A stretch of DNA of 12,020 nt from SZUA-430 sp964547645 (GTDB lineage: Bacteria > Pseudomonadota > Alphaproteobacteria > Micropepsales > Micropepsaceae): the NCBI GenBank assembly GCA_964547645.1, contig CAZJOM010000103.1, forward strand, positions 1 through 12,020, given 5' to 3'. Under the pieces are notes generated by a model, which was not told the DNA's origin, ran no database searches, and saw nothing but the letters and a program-made list of their open reading frames with translations. Both the position numbers and the translations under genes were made by a program. This document shows, piece by piece, positions 1-7,490 of the stretch (within the stretch, counting starts at the first letter, position 1; each line of letters begins with the position of its first letter).

Positions 1-6
1 AGCCGC

Positions 7-777
7 TCAAACCGTATCCTTCTGGTCCTCGTGCGCCTTGGCCAGTGTCTCCATCTGCTGCTCGCTGGAGTTCGCCCACAGGATGAGCACTTGCACCATC
101 GCCGCAAAGCCGAGCGCGAAGTAGAGATACCCCTTCGGGATCGGTGTGCCGAGCGCCTCGGCGAGCAGGATGAAGCCCACCAGCAACAGGAAGCTCAAGG
201 CGACGATCTTGATCTCTTTGTGTTTGTCGATAAAAGCCGAGATCGGGTTGATCGCCACCATCATCACGAAGACGGAGATGATGATCGCTGCCGCCATGAC
301 CTCGATATCTTTCGCAATGCCGACAGCGGTGATGACGGAGTCGATCGAGAACACGATGTCGATGATCGCGATTTGAATGATGATCCAGGCGAACGCTGCT
401 CTCGGCCGGTTGCTGACCTTCTCCTTGCGCACGTGCTTATGCGGCCTGACCTCGACGTTCATCTCGACGATGGACTTCCAGATCAGAAACAATCCGCCCG
501 CACCCAAGACCACGTCGCGCCACGACAACTCGTGACCGAACAGGAAGAAGCCGGTCTTGCCTTCCAAGTGGGAGAGATAGAACAGCGTCACCAGCAGCGC
601 GAGCCGCGTCGCCAGTGCGACCGACAGGCCGATCTGCCGCGCCGCGGAGCGATCCTCCGCCGGCAGCCGTCCGGCGAGGATGGCGATGAAGACGATGTTG
701 TCGACACCCAGAACGATCTCGAGCGCCGTCAGTGTGAAGAAGGCGAACCAAACTTGGGGGTCGAACAGAAAATCCAT
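7..777 (-). CDS. TerC family integral membrane protein
   Basis: This 256-residue polytopic inner-membrane protein has the features of the TerC family. The first membrane segment carries the signature EIVLGVDNIVFIAILAGRLP (residues 20-39, with Glu20, Asp26 and Asn27). A second half-repeat has DIVFSIDSVITAVG (residues 140-153, with Asp140 and Asp146). These acidic residues inside membrane segments are characteristic of the family. About seven hydrophobic segments are visible, with a charged cytoplasmic-type loop near residues 110-127 and a hydrophilic tail after 236. Members have been linked to tellurite resistance and, more recently, to metal (manganese or calcium) export, often at the time of protein secretion; which substrate applies here cannot be read from sequence. 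The ATG at 777 fits the usual family N-terminus, although its Shine-Dalgarno is weak. The gene lies 59 nt downstream of tRNA-Val on the same strand, so read-through from the tRNA promoter is possible. The family assignment is secure; the substrate is not. Confidence 0.93.
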   Translation of the reverse strand: MDFLFDPQVWFAFFTLTALEIVLGVDNIVFIAILAGRLPAEDRSAARQIGLSVALATRLALLVTLFYLSHLEGKTGFFLFGHELSWRDVVLGAGGLFLIWKSIVEMNVEVRPHKHVRKEKVSNRPRAAFAWIIIQIAIIDIVFSIDSVITAVGIAKDIEVMAAAIIISVFVMMVAINPISAFIDKHKEIKIVALSFLLLVGFILLAEALGTPIPKGYLYFALGFAAMVQVLILWANSSEQQMETLAKAHEDQKDTV

Positions 778-836
778 CGGGCGCGCGTCAACCTACTCAG
801 ATGATATGGTGGCGCAGCCCGCGCCTCGCTAGAGAA

Positions 837-911
837 TGGTGGGCGCTGCTGGGATTGAACCAGCGACCCCTACCGTGTGAAGGTAGTGCTCTCCCGCTGA
901 GCTAAGCGCCC
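837..911 (-). tRNA. tRNA-Val (anticodon CAC)
   Basis: Read on the minus strand, this is a full 75-nt cloverleaf with encoded CCA. The acceptor stem GGGCGCT pairs perfectly with AGCGCCC and the discriminator is A. The D arm is GCTC-AGCGGGA-GAGC. The anticodon arm is CTACC-TTCACAC-GGTAG, giving anticodon CAC, which reads GTG valine codons. The variable loop is GGGTC. The T arm is GCTGG-TTCAATC-CCAGC. All stems are Watson-Crick paired. The gene sits between gph and the terC-family gene on the same strand, with its own promoter at 929-957. Confidence 0.97.
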
Positions 912-928
912 GTTTCCGGAACGCAAGG

Positions 929-957
929 CTATAGGGGCGCGCCACCCGCCAAGTCAA
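929..957 (-). promoter_or_regulatory. Promoter of tRNA-Val
   Basis: On the minus strand, TTGACT (957-952) is followed after exactly 17 nt by CTATAG (934-929). The predicted start is near 921, about 10 nt before the mature tRNA 5' end at 911. The -35 box contains the TGA stop codon of gph (956-954). The same -10 hexamer and spacing occur in front of rpiA, which supports both calls as housekeeping-sigma promoters of an alphaproteobacterial type. Confidence 0.75.
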
Positions 958-1631
958 GCGCGGCCAAGGCCGCTAAGTGCTTGTTCGAGCGCGTCGAAAT
1001 GGTCGATCACCACATCGGCACCCAGTTCGCGTGGCGGGATTTCCGTGTAGCCGAAGCTGACGACCACGACAGGCACATTCGCCGCCCGCGCCGTCTTCAC
1101 GTCCGTTTCGCTGTCGCCGATCAACACTGCGCTGCTCGGATCGCCGCCAAGCGCCGCGATCGTGTCGAACAGATGCCGCGGATCGGGCTTGCGATAAGGC
1201 CGGCTGTCGGCGCCCAGAATCACCGGGAACAATGACCGCAGGCCAAGCTCGCTCATCAGCTTCAGCGACAGAGCCTCCGGCTTGTTTGTGCAAATGCCGA
1301 GCTTGTGTCCACGCCCCCGCAGGCGCTCCGCCACCTCGACGACCCGCTCGAAGGGTCGGCTGGTCGCCGAGATATTGGCGTCATAGTGGATGAGAAAATC
1401 CCGAAACATGTCGTCGGTTTGCTTGAGGCTGGCAGGCGCACCCGTGGCCTCCATAGCCCGCTCGATCAGGTGCCGTGCTCCGCGCCCCACCATGTGCCGC
1501 ACATCGTCGAGCGGCACCGGCCGCCGACCTTGGGCGACCATGACCGCGTTCAGCGCGGCGGTCAGGTCGGGCGCCGTGTCCACAAGCGTCCCGTCCAGGT
1601 CGAAAACCACGGTCTCTGGAAAAGCTGGCAA
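954..1631 (-). CDS. gph: HAD-family phosphatase, phosphoglycolate phosphatase type
   Basis: This 225-residue protein belongs to HAD superfamily subfamily IA and most likely hydrolyses 2-phosphoglycolate to glycolate in the cytoplasm, clearing product of DNA 3'-end repair or of oxygenase side reactions. Motif I is FDLDGTLVDTAPDL (residues 10-23, nucleophile Asp11 and acid/base Asp13). Motif II is the Thr in ICTNKPEA (Thr115). Motif III is Lys148 in YRKPDP. Motif IV is IGDSETD (Asp173, Asp177). A helical cap domain lies at roughly residues 20-95. Length matches Gph enzymes (about 220-250). The start is a TTG at 1631 with no clear Shine-Dalgarno; an internal GTG at Val8 or Val9 would leave almost nothing before motif I. 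It is divergent from glmU with 136 nt between the start codons. Related HAD-IA phosphatases act on other sugar phosphates, so substrate is inferred from similarity and context. Confidence 0.88.
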   Translation of the reverse strand: MPAFPETVVFDLDGTLVDTAPDLTAALNAVMVAQGRRPVPLDDVRHMVGRGARHLIERAMEATGAPASLKQTDDMFRDFLIHYDANISATSRPFERVVEVAERLRGRGHKLGICTNKPEALSLKLMSELGLRSLFPVILGADSRPYRKPDPRHLFDTIAALGGDPSSAVLIGDSETDVKTARAANVPVVVVSFGYTEIPPRELGADVVIDHFDALEQALSGLGRA

Positions 1632-1767
1632 GGTATAATGCTCTCAATGGGTTAGAGACCGCCTCGTGCCACGGTCGCGGCAAGAAAGCGAAACATTTCT
1701 TTATTTCGCCCTGTCATAACGCCATGTAACGGTCCCGCGTGCCGAAACGCCGGAAGTCCCCCATTTT
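1632..1767. promoter_or_regulatory. Divergent intergenic region between gph and glmU
   Basis: These 136 nt must hold promoters for both divergent genes. A perfect TATAAT lies at 1634-1639 on the plus strand, but no -35 match sits 16-18 nt upstream, so I do not call it a promoter. A small dyad, GCGAAA at 1688-1693 and TTTCGC at 1704-1709, has a 10-nt AT-rich spacer. GGAAG at 1752-1756 is the likely Shine-Dalgarno of glmU, 11 nt before its TTG start. The gph start lacks an obvious ribosome binding site. Confidence 0.4.
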
Positions 1768-3144
1768 TTGCACGGTTCAGGTTTGAGCAAACGCCCCCTC
1801 GCAGCAGTCGTCCTCGCCGCCGGCAAAGGCACGCGCATGAAGTCCGCGCTGCCCAAAGTCCTTCACCCGGTCGCCGGCATGCCGATTCTCGGCCACATCC
1901 TTGTGGCTCTGCAATCGCTGGGCGCAGCCAAACTCGCGGTCGTCGTCGGCGCCGGTCAGCAAGACATCGCCGCCTACGCGAAAAGCCACGGCGCGACCAC
2001 CGCGATCCAAGACCCGCCGCTAGGCACCGGCGACGCCGCCCGCAGCGCGCTTTCCGCCCTCGCGGAGTTCCAGGGCGACGTCGTCGTTCTTTACGGTGAC
2101 AACCCCCTGCTGACGCAATCGACGCTGCAGAAACTGTTGGCCGCACGAGTCGCAGGCGCCGACCTCGCCCTAATGGGCTTCAAGCCCGCAGACCCCGCGC
2201 CGTACGGCCGCCTGATCTTGCTTGGCAACGGCGACCTGGACGGCATCGTCGAAGCGCGCGACGCAACGGCGGCGCAGAAGAAGATCGATTTCTGTAACGC
2301 CGGCGGCTTCCTGCTCGATGTCGCGTTGTTGCGCGAGCTACTCGGCGAACTGAAGAACGATAACGCGCAAAAGGAATTCTACCTCACCGACATCGTCGCC
2401 GGCGCTCGACGCCGCAACAAGCGCTGCGTCGCAGTGGAAGTCCCCGCCGAAGACGTGCTCGGCATCAATTCCCGCGTCGAACTCGCGCTCGTCGAAAGCA
2501 TCATGCAGCGCCGCCTGCGCGAGCGCGCGATGCTCGACGGCGCAACGATGATCGACCCGCAAACCGTCTGGCTCAGCCACGATACGAAGCTGGGCCGCGA
2601 CGTGACGATCGGCCCGAATGTCTTCTTCGGCCCAAAGGTCACGATCGCCGACAACGTCCGCATCAACGGATTCTGCCACTTTGAAGGCTGCACGGTGGGG
2701 GAGGGCGCGATCCTTGGGCCCTTCGCCAGATTGCGCCCCGGCGCCGAACTCGGCCGCGACGTCCACATCGGCAACTTCGTTGAGATCAAGAAGGCCATGA
2801 TCGAAGACGGCGCGAAGGCGAACCACCTGTCCTATATCGGCGACGCCCGCGTCGGCGCGCGCGCCAACATCGGCGCCGGCACCATCACTTGCAACTACGA
2901 CGGTTTCGACAAGCATTTGACCGACATCGGCGCCGACGCGTTCATCGGCTCGAACACCGCGCTCGTGGCACCCGTGAAGATCGGCGACGGCGCGAATGTC
3001 GGCGCCGGCAGCGTGATCACCAAAGCTGTCGAGAAGGACGCGCTCGCCGTCGAGCGCAGCGAGCAACGTCAAGTGCCTGGTTGGGCGGCAAAGTTTCGTG
3101 CCAAGAAGCGCGCCGAAAAGGCCGCGAAGGCGAAAAAGGAGTAA
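1768..3144 (+). CDS. glmU: Bifunctional GlmU: glucosamine-1-phosphate acetyltransferase / GlcNAc-1-phosphate uridyltransferase
   Basis: GlmU converts glucosamine-1-phosphate with acetyl-CoA and UTP to UDP-N-acetylglucosamine, precursor of peptidoglycan and lipid A. The N-terminal uridyltransferase domain shows LAAGKGTRMKSALPKVLHPVAG (residues 16-37), PLGTGDA (84-90) and the metal-binding Asp of YGDNPLL (Asp111). From about residue 255 the left-handed beta-helix acetyltransferase domain follows, with hexapeptide repeats and the motif ANHLSYIGD containing the expected catalytic His353. IGAGTITCNYDG lies further on, and the C-terminus is very Lys/Ala rich. At 458 residues the length equals that of E. 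coli GlmU (456). The start is TTG at 1768, chosen because GGAAG lies 11 nt upstream; a second TTG at 1783 would give 453 residues and begins closer to the conserved fold, but only an AGG one base away precedes it. No ATG is available. The gene is 5 nt upstream of glmS, so they are co-transcribed. Confidence 0.97.
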   Translation: MHGSGLSKRPLAAVVLAAGKGTRMKSALPKVLHPVAGMPILGHILVALQSLGAAKLAVVVGAGQQDIAAYAKSHGATTAIQDPPLGTGDAARSALSALAEFQGDVVVLYGDNPLLTQSTLQKLLAARVAGADLALMGFKPADPAPYGRLILLGNGDLDGIVEARDATAAQKKIDFCNAGGFLLDVALLRELLGELKNDNAQKEFYLTDIVAGARRRNKRCVAVEVPAEDVLGINSRVELALVESIMQRRLRERAMLDGATMIDPQTVWLSHDTKLGRDVTIGPNVFFGPKVTIADNVRINGFCHFEGCTVGEGAILGPFARLRPGAELGRDVHIGNFVEIKKAMIEDGAKANHLSYIGDARVGARANIGAGTITCNYDGFDKHLTDIGADAFIGSNTALVAPVKIGDGANVGAGSVITKAVEKDALAVERSEQRQVPGWAAKFRAKKRAEKAAKAKKE

Positions 3145-3149
3145 GCTTC

Positions 3150-4973
<1,824 letters not shown>

Positions 4974-4990
4974 CGCGGAGCAGTTTCGAG

Positions 4991-5109
4991 TCAGCCTCAC
5001 ACAAAGTCACGAACGTTCGAAGGCACCACAAAGAAGAGCCTTCGGCGCGCTTCGCGCCAATTTCTCCTTCGTGCGTTCTTAGAATCTTCGTGGCTTTGTG
5101 TGAGGCTGA
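4991..5109. repeat. Long palindromic intergenic element between glmS and the hemolysin III gene
   Basis: Outer arms at 4991-5013 and 5087-5109 are inverted copies, 22 of 23 positions matching; the single difference would be a G-U pair in RNA. Inside lie CGAAGGC (5018-5024) with GCCTTCG (5038-5044), and GGCGCG (5044-5049) with CGCGCC (5053-5058). CACAAAG recurs as a direct repeat at 5000-5006 and 5027-5033. The element starts 17 nt after the glmS stop and ends 19 nt before the convergent gene's stop. It may act as a bidirectional terminator or be a copy of a dispersed palindromic repeat (REP/MITE type); no transposase or target duplication is visible. Confidence 0.8.
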
Positions 5110-5128
5110 ATCTCAGCGCCTCAGGTGT

Positions 5129-5818
5129 CTACATCGTCCCGGCAATCGCCACTTCGTTGAACACGGCGATGTAGTGGCAGGCCGCAGCCGTCAGCACCAG
5201 CCAATGCCAGATCGCGTTCTGGTACGGCAGCTTCTCCCACAGATGGAAGACGACGCCGATGCTGTAGATCACGCCGCCGACGGCGATCAGCACCAGGCTC
5301 TGCATCGAAACGGCTTCGATCAAAGGGTTGACCGCGGCCAAGATCGACCAGCCGAGGCCGAGATAGAGCGCCAGCGTGATCGATTCCCACCGGCGCGGGA
5401 AGACGAGCTTCATCGCAGCGCCAAGCAGCGCAACCACCCACACAAACCCAAGCAGCCCCACCCCCCACTCGCCGCCGACGCGGTTGAGCAGCAGGGGCGT
5501 ATAGGTACCGGCGATCATCAGAAAGATGGCGGCATGGTCGAAGCGGCGCAGCAGCTCCTTCGTCGGCGACGGCGGCCAAAGGTTGTAGGCGGCCGAACAT
5601 GTCAGCATCGAAATGAGCCCAAGCCCGTAGAGGCTGGCGCCAAGAATGAGAAGGAAGTGATCGTGTTGTGAAGCGGTGATGACGAGAGCGATGGTTGCGA
5701 CCAGACCAAACAAAACGCCGAGCACATGCGCGGCCGCGTCGGCCATGACCTCGCCCCGTGAGTAGACGGGGTAAGTGAACTCTGTTCTGTCGTCGCTCTC
5801 TACGCTCATGTCGACCAC
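5129..5818 (-). CDS. Hemolysin III / PAQR-family membrane protein
   Basis: This 229-residue protein has about seven hydrophobic segments and the layout of the bacterial hemolysin III (YqfA, PAQR) family, inner-membrane proteins related to adiponectin/progestin receptors. Family positions visible are His31 in AAAHVLGVL, SAAYNLW (75-81), FDHAAIFLMIAGTYTPLLL (93-111), and the C-terminal GVVFHLWEKLPYQNAIWHWLVLTAAACHYIAVF with His192, His205 and His215, the likely metal ligands. Despite the family name, a lytic role is not established for most members; functions in membrane lipid homeostasis or as metal-dependent hydrolases have been proposed. The start is GTG at 5818 because AGGA lies 5 nt upstream of it; an ATG at 5809 is 14 nt from that site and would give 226 residues. 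The gene is convergent with glmS and divergent from rpiA. A perfect CRP-type box lies 105 nt upstream of its start. The family call is firm, the biochemical role open. Confidence 0.92.
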   Translation of the reverse strand: MVDMSVESDDRTEFTYPVYSRGEVMADAAAHVLGVLFGLVATIALVITASQHDHFLLILGASLYGLGLISMLTCSAAYNLWPPSPTKELLRRFDHAAIFLMIAGTYTPLLLNRVGGEWGVGLLGFVWVVALLGAAMKLVFPRRWESITLALYLGLGWSILAAVNPLIEAVSMQSLVLIAVGGVIYSIGVVFHLWEKLPYQNAIWHWLVLTAAACHYIAVFNEVAIAGTM

Positions 5819-5922
5819 TTTGATCCTGGCCCGAGGCTAAAACGTGGCAGAAGTTTCAGCACACGTGCTTGTGACACATTGCCATGAATTGGTTCAGGAT
5901 CGGTCAATGCACATCGACTTGC

Positions 5923-5938
5923 TGTGACGGTGTTCACA
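5923..5938. promoter_or_regulatory. CRP/FNR-superfamily-type operator, TGTGA-N6-TCACA
   Basis: Both half-sites match the classical CRP consensus perfectly, with the canonical six-base spacer. Ten fixed bases give an expectation of about 0.01 occurrences in 12 kb at equal base frequencies. The centre is about 112 nt upstream of the hemolysin III start and about 303 nt upstream of rpiA, so regulation of the minus-strand gene is more plausible. Which regulator binds is unknown. Confidence 0.5.
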
Positions 5939-6025
5939 CCAGCTTAACCAACAAATCCGGCGCACGGCGCGACCAGAACCTCGTCACACGCATTCCGCAC
6001 CGCAGCGAGCATTCCGTGTACGACA

Positions 6026-6044
6026 ACACTGAAACAATCAGTGT
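6026..6044. promoter_or_regulatory. Small dyad ACACTGA-N5-TCAGTGT
   Basis: Perfect 7-base inverted arms with a 5-nt spacer (AACAA) lie in the divergent intergenic region. The size and symmetry fit either an operator for a dimeric repressor or a weak RNA hairpin; there is no following T-run. Confidence 0.3.
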
Positions 6045-6197
6045 CCGAACAAAGTGCCGAACCGCGAAGTCGAGTGCGTGTTACGAGCATCACATTTGAA
6101 CCCACACCCGTCCACCATCAAGGTATCGTTGCGATAGCCAAATTGCAGGGCTTTTGGCCGCAGTCGCAAATGACTCACAGATTTCAAAGACGATCCT

Positions 6198-6226
6198 TTG
6201 CACGCGAGGGTAAGTCGCTTCTATAG
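6198..6226 (+). promoter_or_regulatory. Promoter of rpiA, probably giving a leaderless mRNA
   Basis: TTGCAC (6198-6203) is followed after 17 nt by CTATAG (6221-6226). Initiation 7-8 nt after the -10 falls at about 6233-6235, on the rpiA ATG at 6234. No Shine-Dalgarno precedes that ATG, which agrees with a leaderless transcript. The tRNA-Val promoter in this window has the same spacing and identical -10 hexamer. Confidence 0.65.
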
Positions 6227-6233
6227 TGGCGCC

Positions 6234-6950
6234 ATGGCGAACAACATGACGATCGACGATCAAAAGCGTGCCGCGGCCGAAGCCGCTCTCGAATATGTGA
6301 AGCCCGGCATGCGCTTGGGGTTGGGCACCGGCTCCACGGCGGAGCACTTCGTGCGCGCCCTCGCGCCGCGCGTAAAAGCGGGCCTCAAGCTCACAACCGT
6401 CGCAACATCCGAACGGACGGCCACGCTCGCCCGAGAACTTGGGATTGCGGTCGGCGACCTGAACACGGTTCGCCATCTCGACCTGACCGTCGACGGCGCT
6501 GACGAAGTTGGCCCAAACCTCGTCTTGATCAAAGGCGGCGGCGGCGCGTTGCTGCGGGAGAAAATCGTCGCCGCAGCCTCAAATCGCATGTTGGTCATCG
6601 CCGACGCCGCAAAGGTCGTCGACGTCCTCGGCCGCTTTCCGTTGCCGGTCGAAATTGTCCCCTTCGCCCACACGGTCACGATGGAGCGCATCGCCGAAGC
6701 GGCGGCCCGCGCCGGCTGTTCGCAGAATCTCATGCGCCTGCGCGGCGGTGAGGCCCACCCCTTCAAAACCGACAGCGGCAACTTGATCGCCGACTGCTCC
6801 GCCGAATCTATTCCTGACCCCGAACGCCTGGCCCACGCCCTGGAGCAGATTCCGGGCGTCGTCGATCATGGTCTGTTTATCTCCCTCGCCAGCATTGCGT
6901 TGATCGGCACGCCGGGTGGCGTAACCACAATCGAACCGCCGCACCATTAG
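6234..6950 (+). CDS. rpiA: Ribose-5-phosphate isomerase A
   Basis: RpiA interconverts ribose-5-phosphate and ribulose-5-phosphate in the non-oxidative pentose phosphate pathway. The protein has 238 residues. GLGTGSTAEHFV (29-40) is the phosphate-binding loop, TSERT (58-62) follows, and DGADEVGPNLVLIKGGGGALLREK (87-110) carries the catalytic set Asp87, Asp90, Lys100 and Glu109. Their spacing (3, 10, 9) equals that of Asp81, Asp84, Lys94 and Glu103 in the E. coli enzyme. I chose the ATG at 6234 because the promoter -10 ends only 7 nt before it; an in-frame TTG at 6198 coincides with the -35 box and so cannot be translated from that transcript. ATG 6246 is a further alternative. There is no Shine-Dalgarno, as expected for leaderless translation. 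The reaction helps set erythrose-4-phosphate supply for the DAHP synthase encoded 540 nt downstream. Confidence 0.97.
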   Translation: MANNMTIDDQKRAAAEAALEYVKPGMRLGLGTGSTAEHFVRALAPRVKAGLKLTTVATSERTATLARELGIAVGDLNTVRHLDLTVDGADEVGPNLVLIKGGGGALLREKIVAAASNRMLVIADAAKVVDVLGRFPLPVEIVPFAHTVTMERIAEAAARAGCSQNLMRLRGGEAHPFKTDSGNLIADCSAESIPDPERLAHALEQIPGVVDHGLFISLASIALIGTPGGVTTIEPPHH

Positions 6951-7069
6951 GTTGAACGCCATTGGGCCGCGGGGCGTTAGGGATACCTGCTAAAAACGTC
7001 CGTTGCGCTTTAGCGTGACGAAAGGGCCTGGTCGCCGATGATGGCGAGACAAAGCCAATTCCAGGGTCC

Positions 7070-7420
7070 ATGCACCACCGTTTTCGTTTCACCGCGTCCC
7101 GGTTCGCCGCAACCGATCGCCAAGCTCTCATCGCGCGGCTGCGCGAGGGGCTCATGGACGCCGTCCCCGAAGCCGACATCGGCGAAGAGACGCCGGACAG
7201 TCGCGGCTTCTGGCTCGACTTTGCCGGCGATCGGTATTGGATCTACGTGAGCCACACGCTGGGTGCCGAATTCATCGCCGGCATCGAGGCGCGTCAGCCG
7301 ACTTTTTCCTGGACGCACTCCAACCGCCGCCAAGACCGCGCCGACAGCCTGATCGCATCGCTACGCCAAGTGATCCTGAGCGACAGCGCCAATTCGCTAC
7401 AGTCCGAGGACGATGATTAA
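7070..7420 (+). CDS. Hypothetical small protein (116 aa)
   Basis: I do not recognise this protein. It has 116 residues, is soluble in appearance (no signal peptide or membrane segment), and has a mixed alpha/beta look. An N-terminal part with LIARLREGLMDAVPEADIGEET is followed by an aromatic-rich stretch GFWLDFAGDRYWIYVSHTLGAEFIAGIE (residues 45-72). A predicted helix follows near residues 86-104, then an acidic tail ending SEDDD. Third codon positions are G/C rich, as in neighbouring genes, whereas the overlapping frames encode Arg/Ser/Pro-rich nonsense, which supports this frame. The ATG at 7070 has only AGGG 3 nt upstream, a close spacing. It lies 119 nt after rpiA and 70 nt before the DAHP synthase gene, all on one strand. 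No function can be assigned. Confidence 0.68.
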   Translation: MHHRFRFTASRFAATDRQALIARLREGLMDAVPEADIGEETPDSRGFWLDFAGDRYWIYVSHTLGAEFIAGIEARQPTFSWTHSNRRQDRADSLIASLRQVILSDSANSLQSEDDD

Positions 7421-7438
7421 CCGCGCGACGCTGTGAAA

Positions 7439-7467
7439 CTGGCAATGGGGGAGCTCAGGCGCTATCT
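7439..7467 (+). promoter_or_regulatory. Candidate promoter of the DAHP synthase gene
   Basis: CTGGCA (7439-7444, four of six matches to TTGACA) and CTATCT (7462-7467) are 17 nt apart, giving a start near 7473 and a short leader with AAAGG (7476-7480) ten bases before the ATG. The -35 match is modest, so this is tentative. Confidence 0.35.
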
Positions 7468-7475
7468 AACGCCTG
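7456..7475. promoter_or_regulatory. Dyad CAGGCG-N8-CGCCTG before the DAHP synthase gene
   Basis: Perfect 6-base inverted arms flank CTATCTAA. If the promoter call is right, the dyad lies over the -10 box and could be an operator; if transcription starts farther upstream, it would instead form an RNA hairpin just before the Shine-Dalgarno. Confidence 0.35.
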
Positions 7476-7490
7476 AAAGGCGAAAACCCC

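Larger units (their letters stand above)
5819..6233. other. 415-nt divergent intergenic region upstream of the hemolysin III gene and rpiA
   Basis: No convincing gene is present. GC is roughly 50-60% per 60-nt line between 5941 and 6180, below the flanking genes. It holds a TGTGA-N6-TCACA box (5923-5938), a dyad ACACTGA-N5-TCAGTGT (6026-6044), a short TATCG-TTG-CGATA hairpin (6124-6136) and the rpiA promoter (6198-6226). A 71-codon open frame at 5884-6099 has poor composition and no Shine-Dalgarno, so I leave it out. About 150 nt (6045-6197) shows nothing I can name; a small RNA cannot be excluded. Confidence 0.6.

Noticed and set aside
31..804. 257-codon plus-strand open frame opposite the TerC-family gene
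   Set aside because: Its composition is extremely rich in Asp, His, Arg and Gln, typical of an antisense frame; TerC motifs are clear on the other strand.
778..836. Manganese (yybP-ykoY) riboswitch before the TerC-family gene
   Set aside because: Only 59 nt separate the gene from tRNA-Val, too short for that element; only a weak GGCGC-N5-GCGCC hairpin (811-825) is present.
2889..3149. In-frame open extension upstream of glmS, inside glmU
   Set aside because: GlmS must begin with MCGI for its N-terminal cysteine nucleophile; the extension is Arg-rich and lies out of frame across the GlmU beta-helix.
5884..6099. 71-codon open frame in the intergenic region
   Set aside because: It has no Shine-Dalgarno and unusual composition (many Cys, Ser, Thr), and it overlaps the CRP-type box and the dyad.
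6198..6233. TTG start for rpiA at 6198
   Set aside because: This codon lies in the -35 box of the best promoter, so it would not be transcribed, and it adds residues not expected in RpiA.
6955..6978. Terminator after rpiA (AACGCC-N12-GGCGTT)
   Set aside because: The stem is short, the loop long and no T-run follows, so it is too weak to call.
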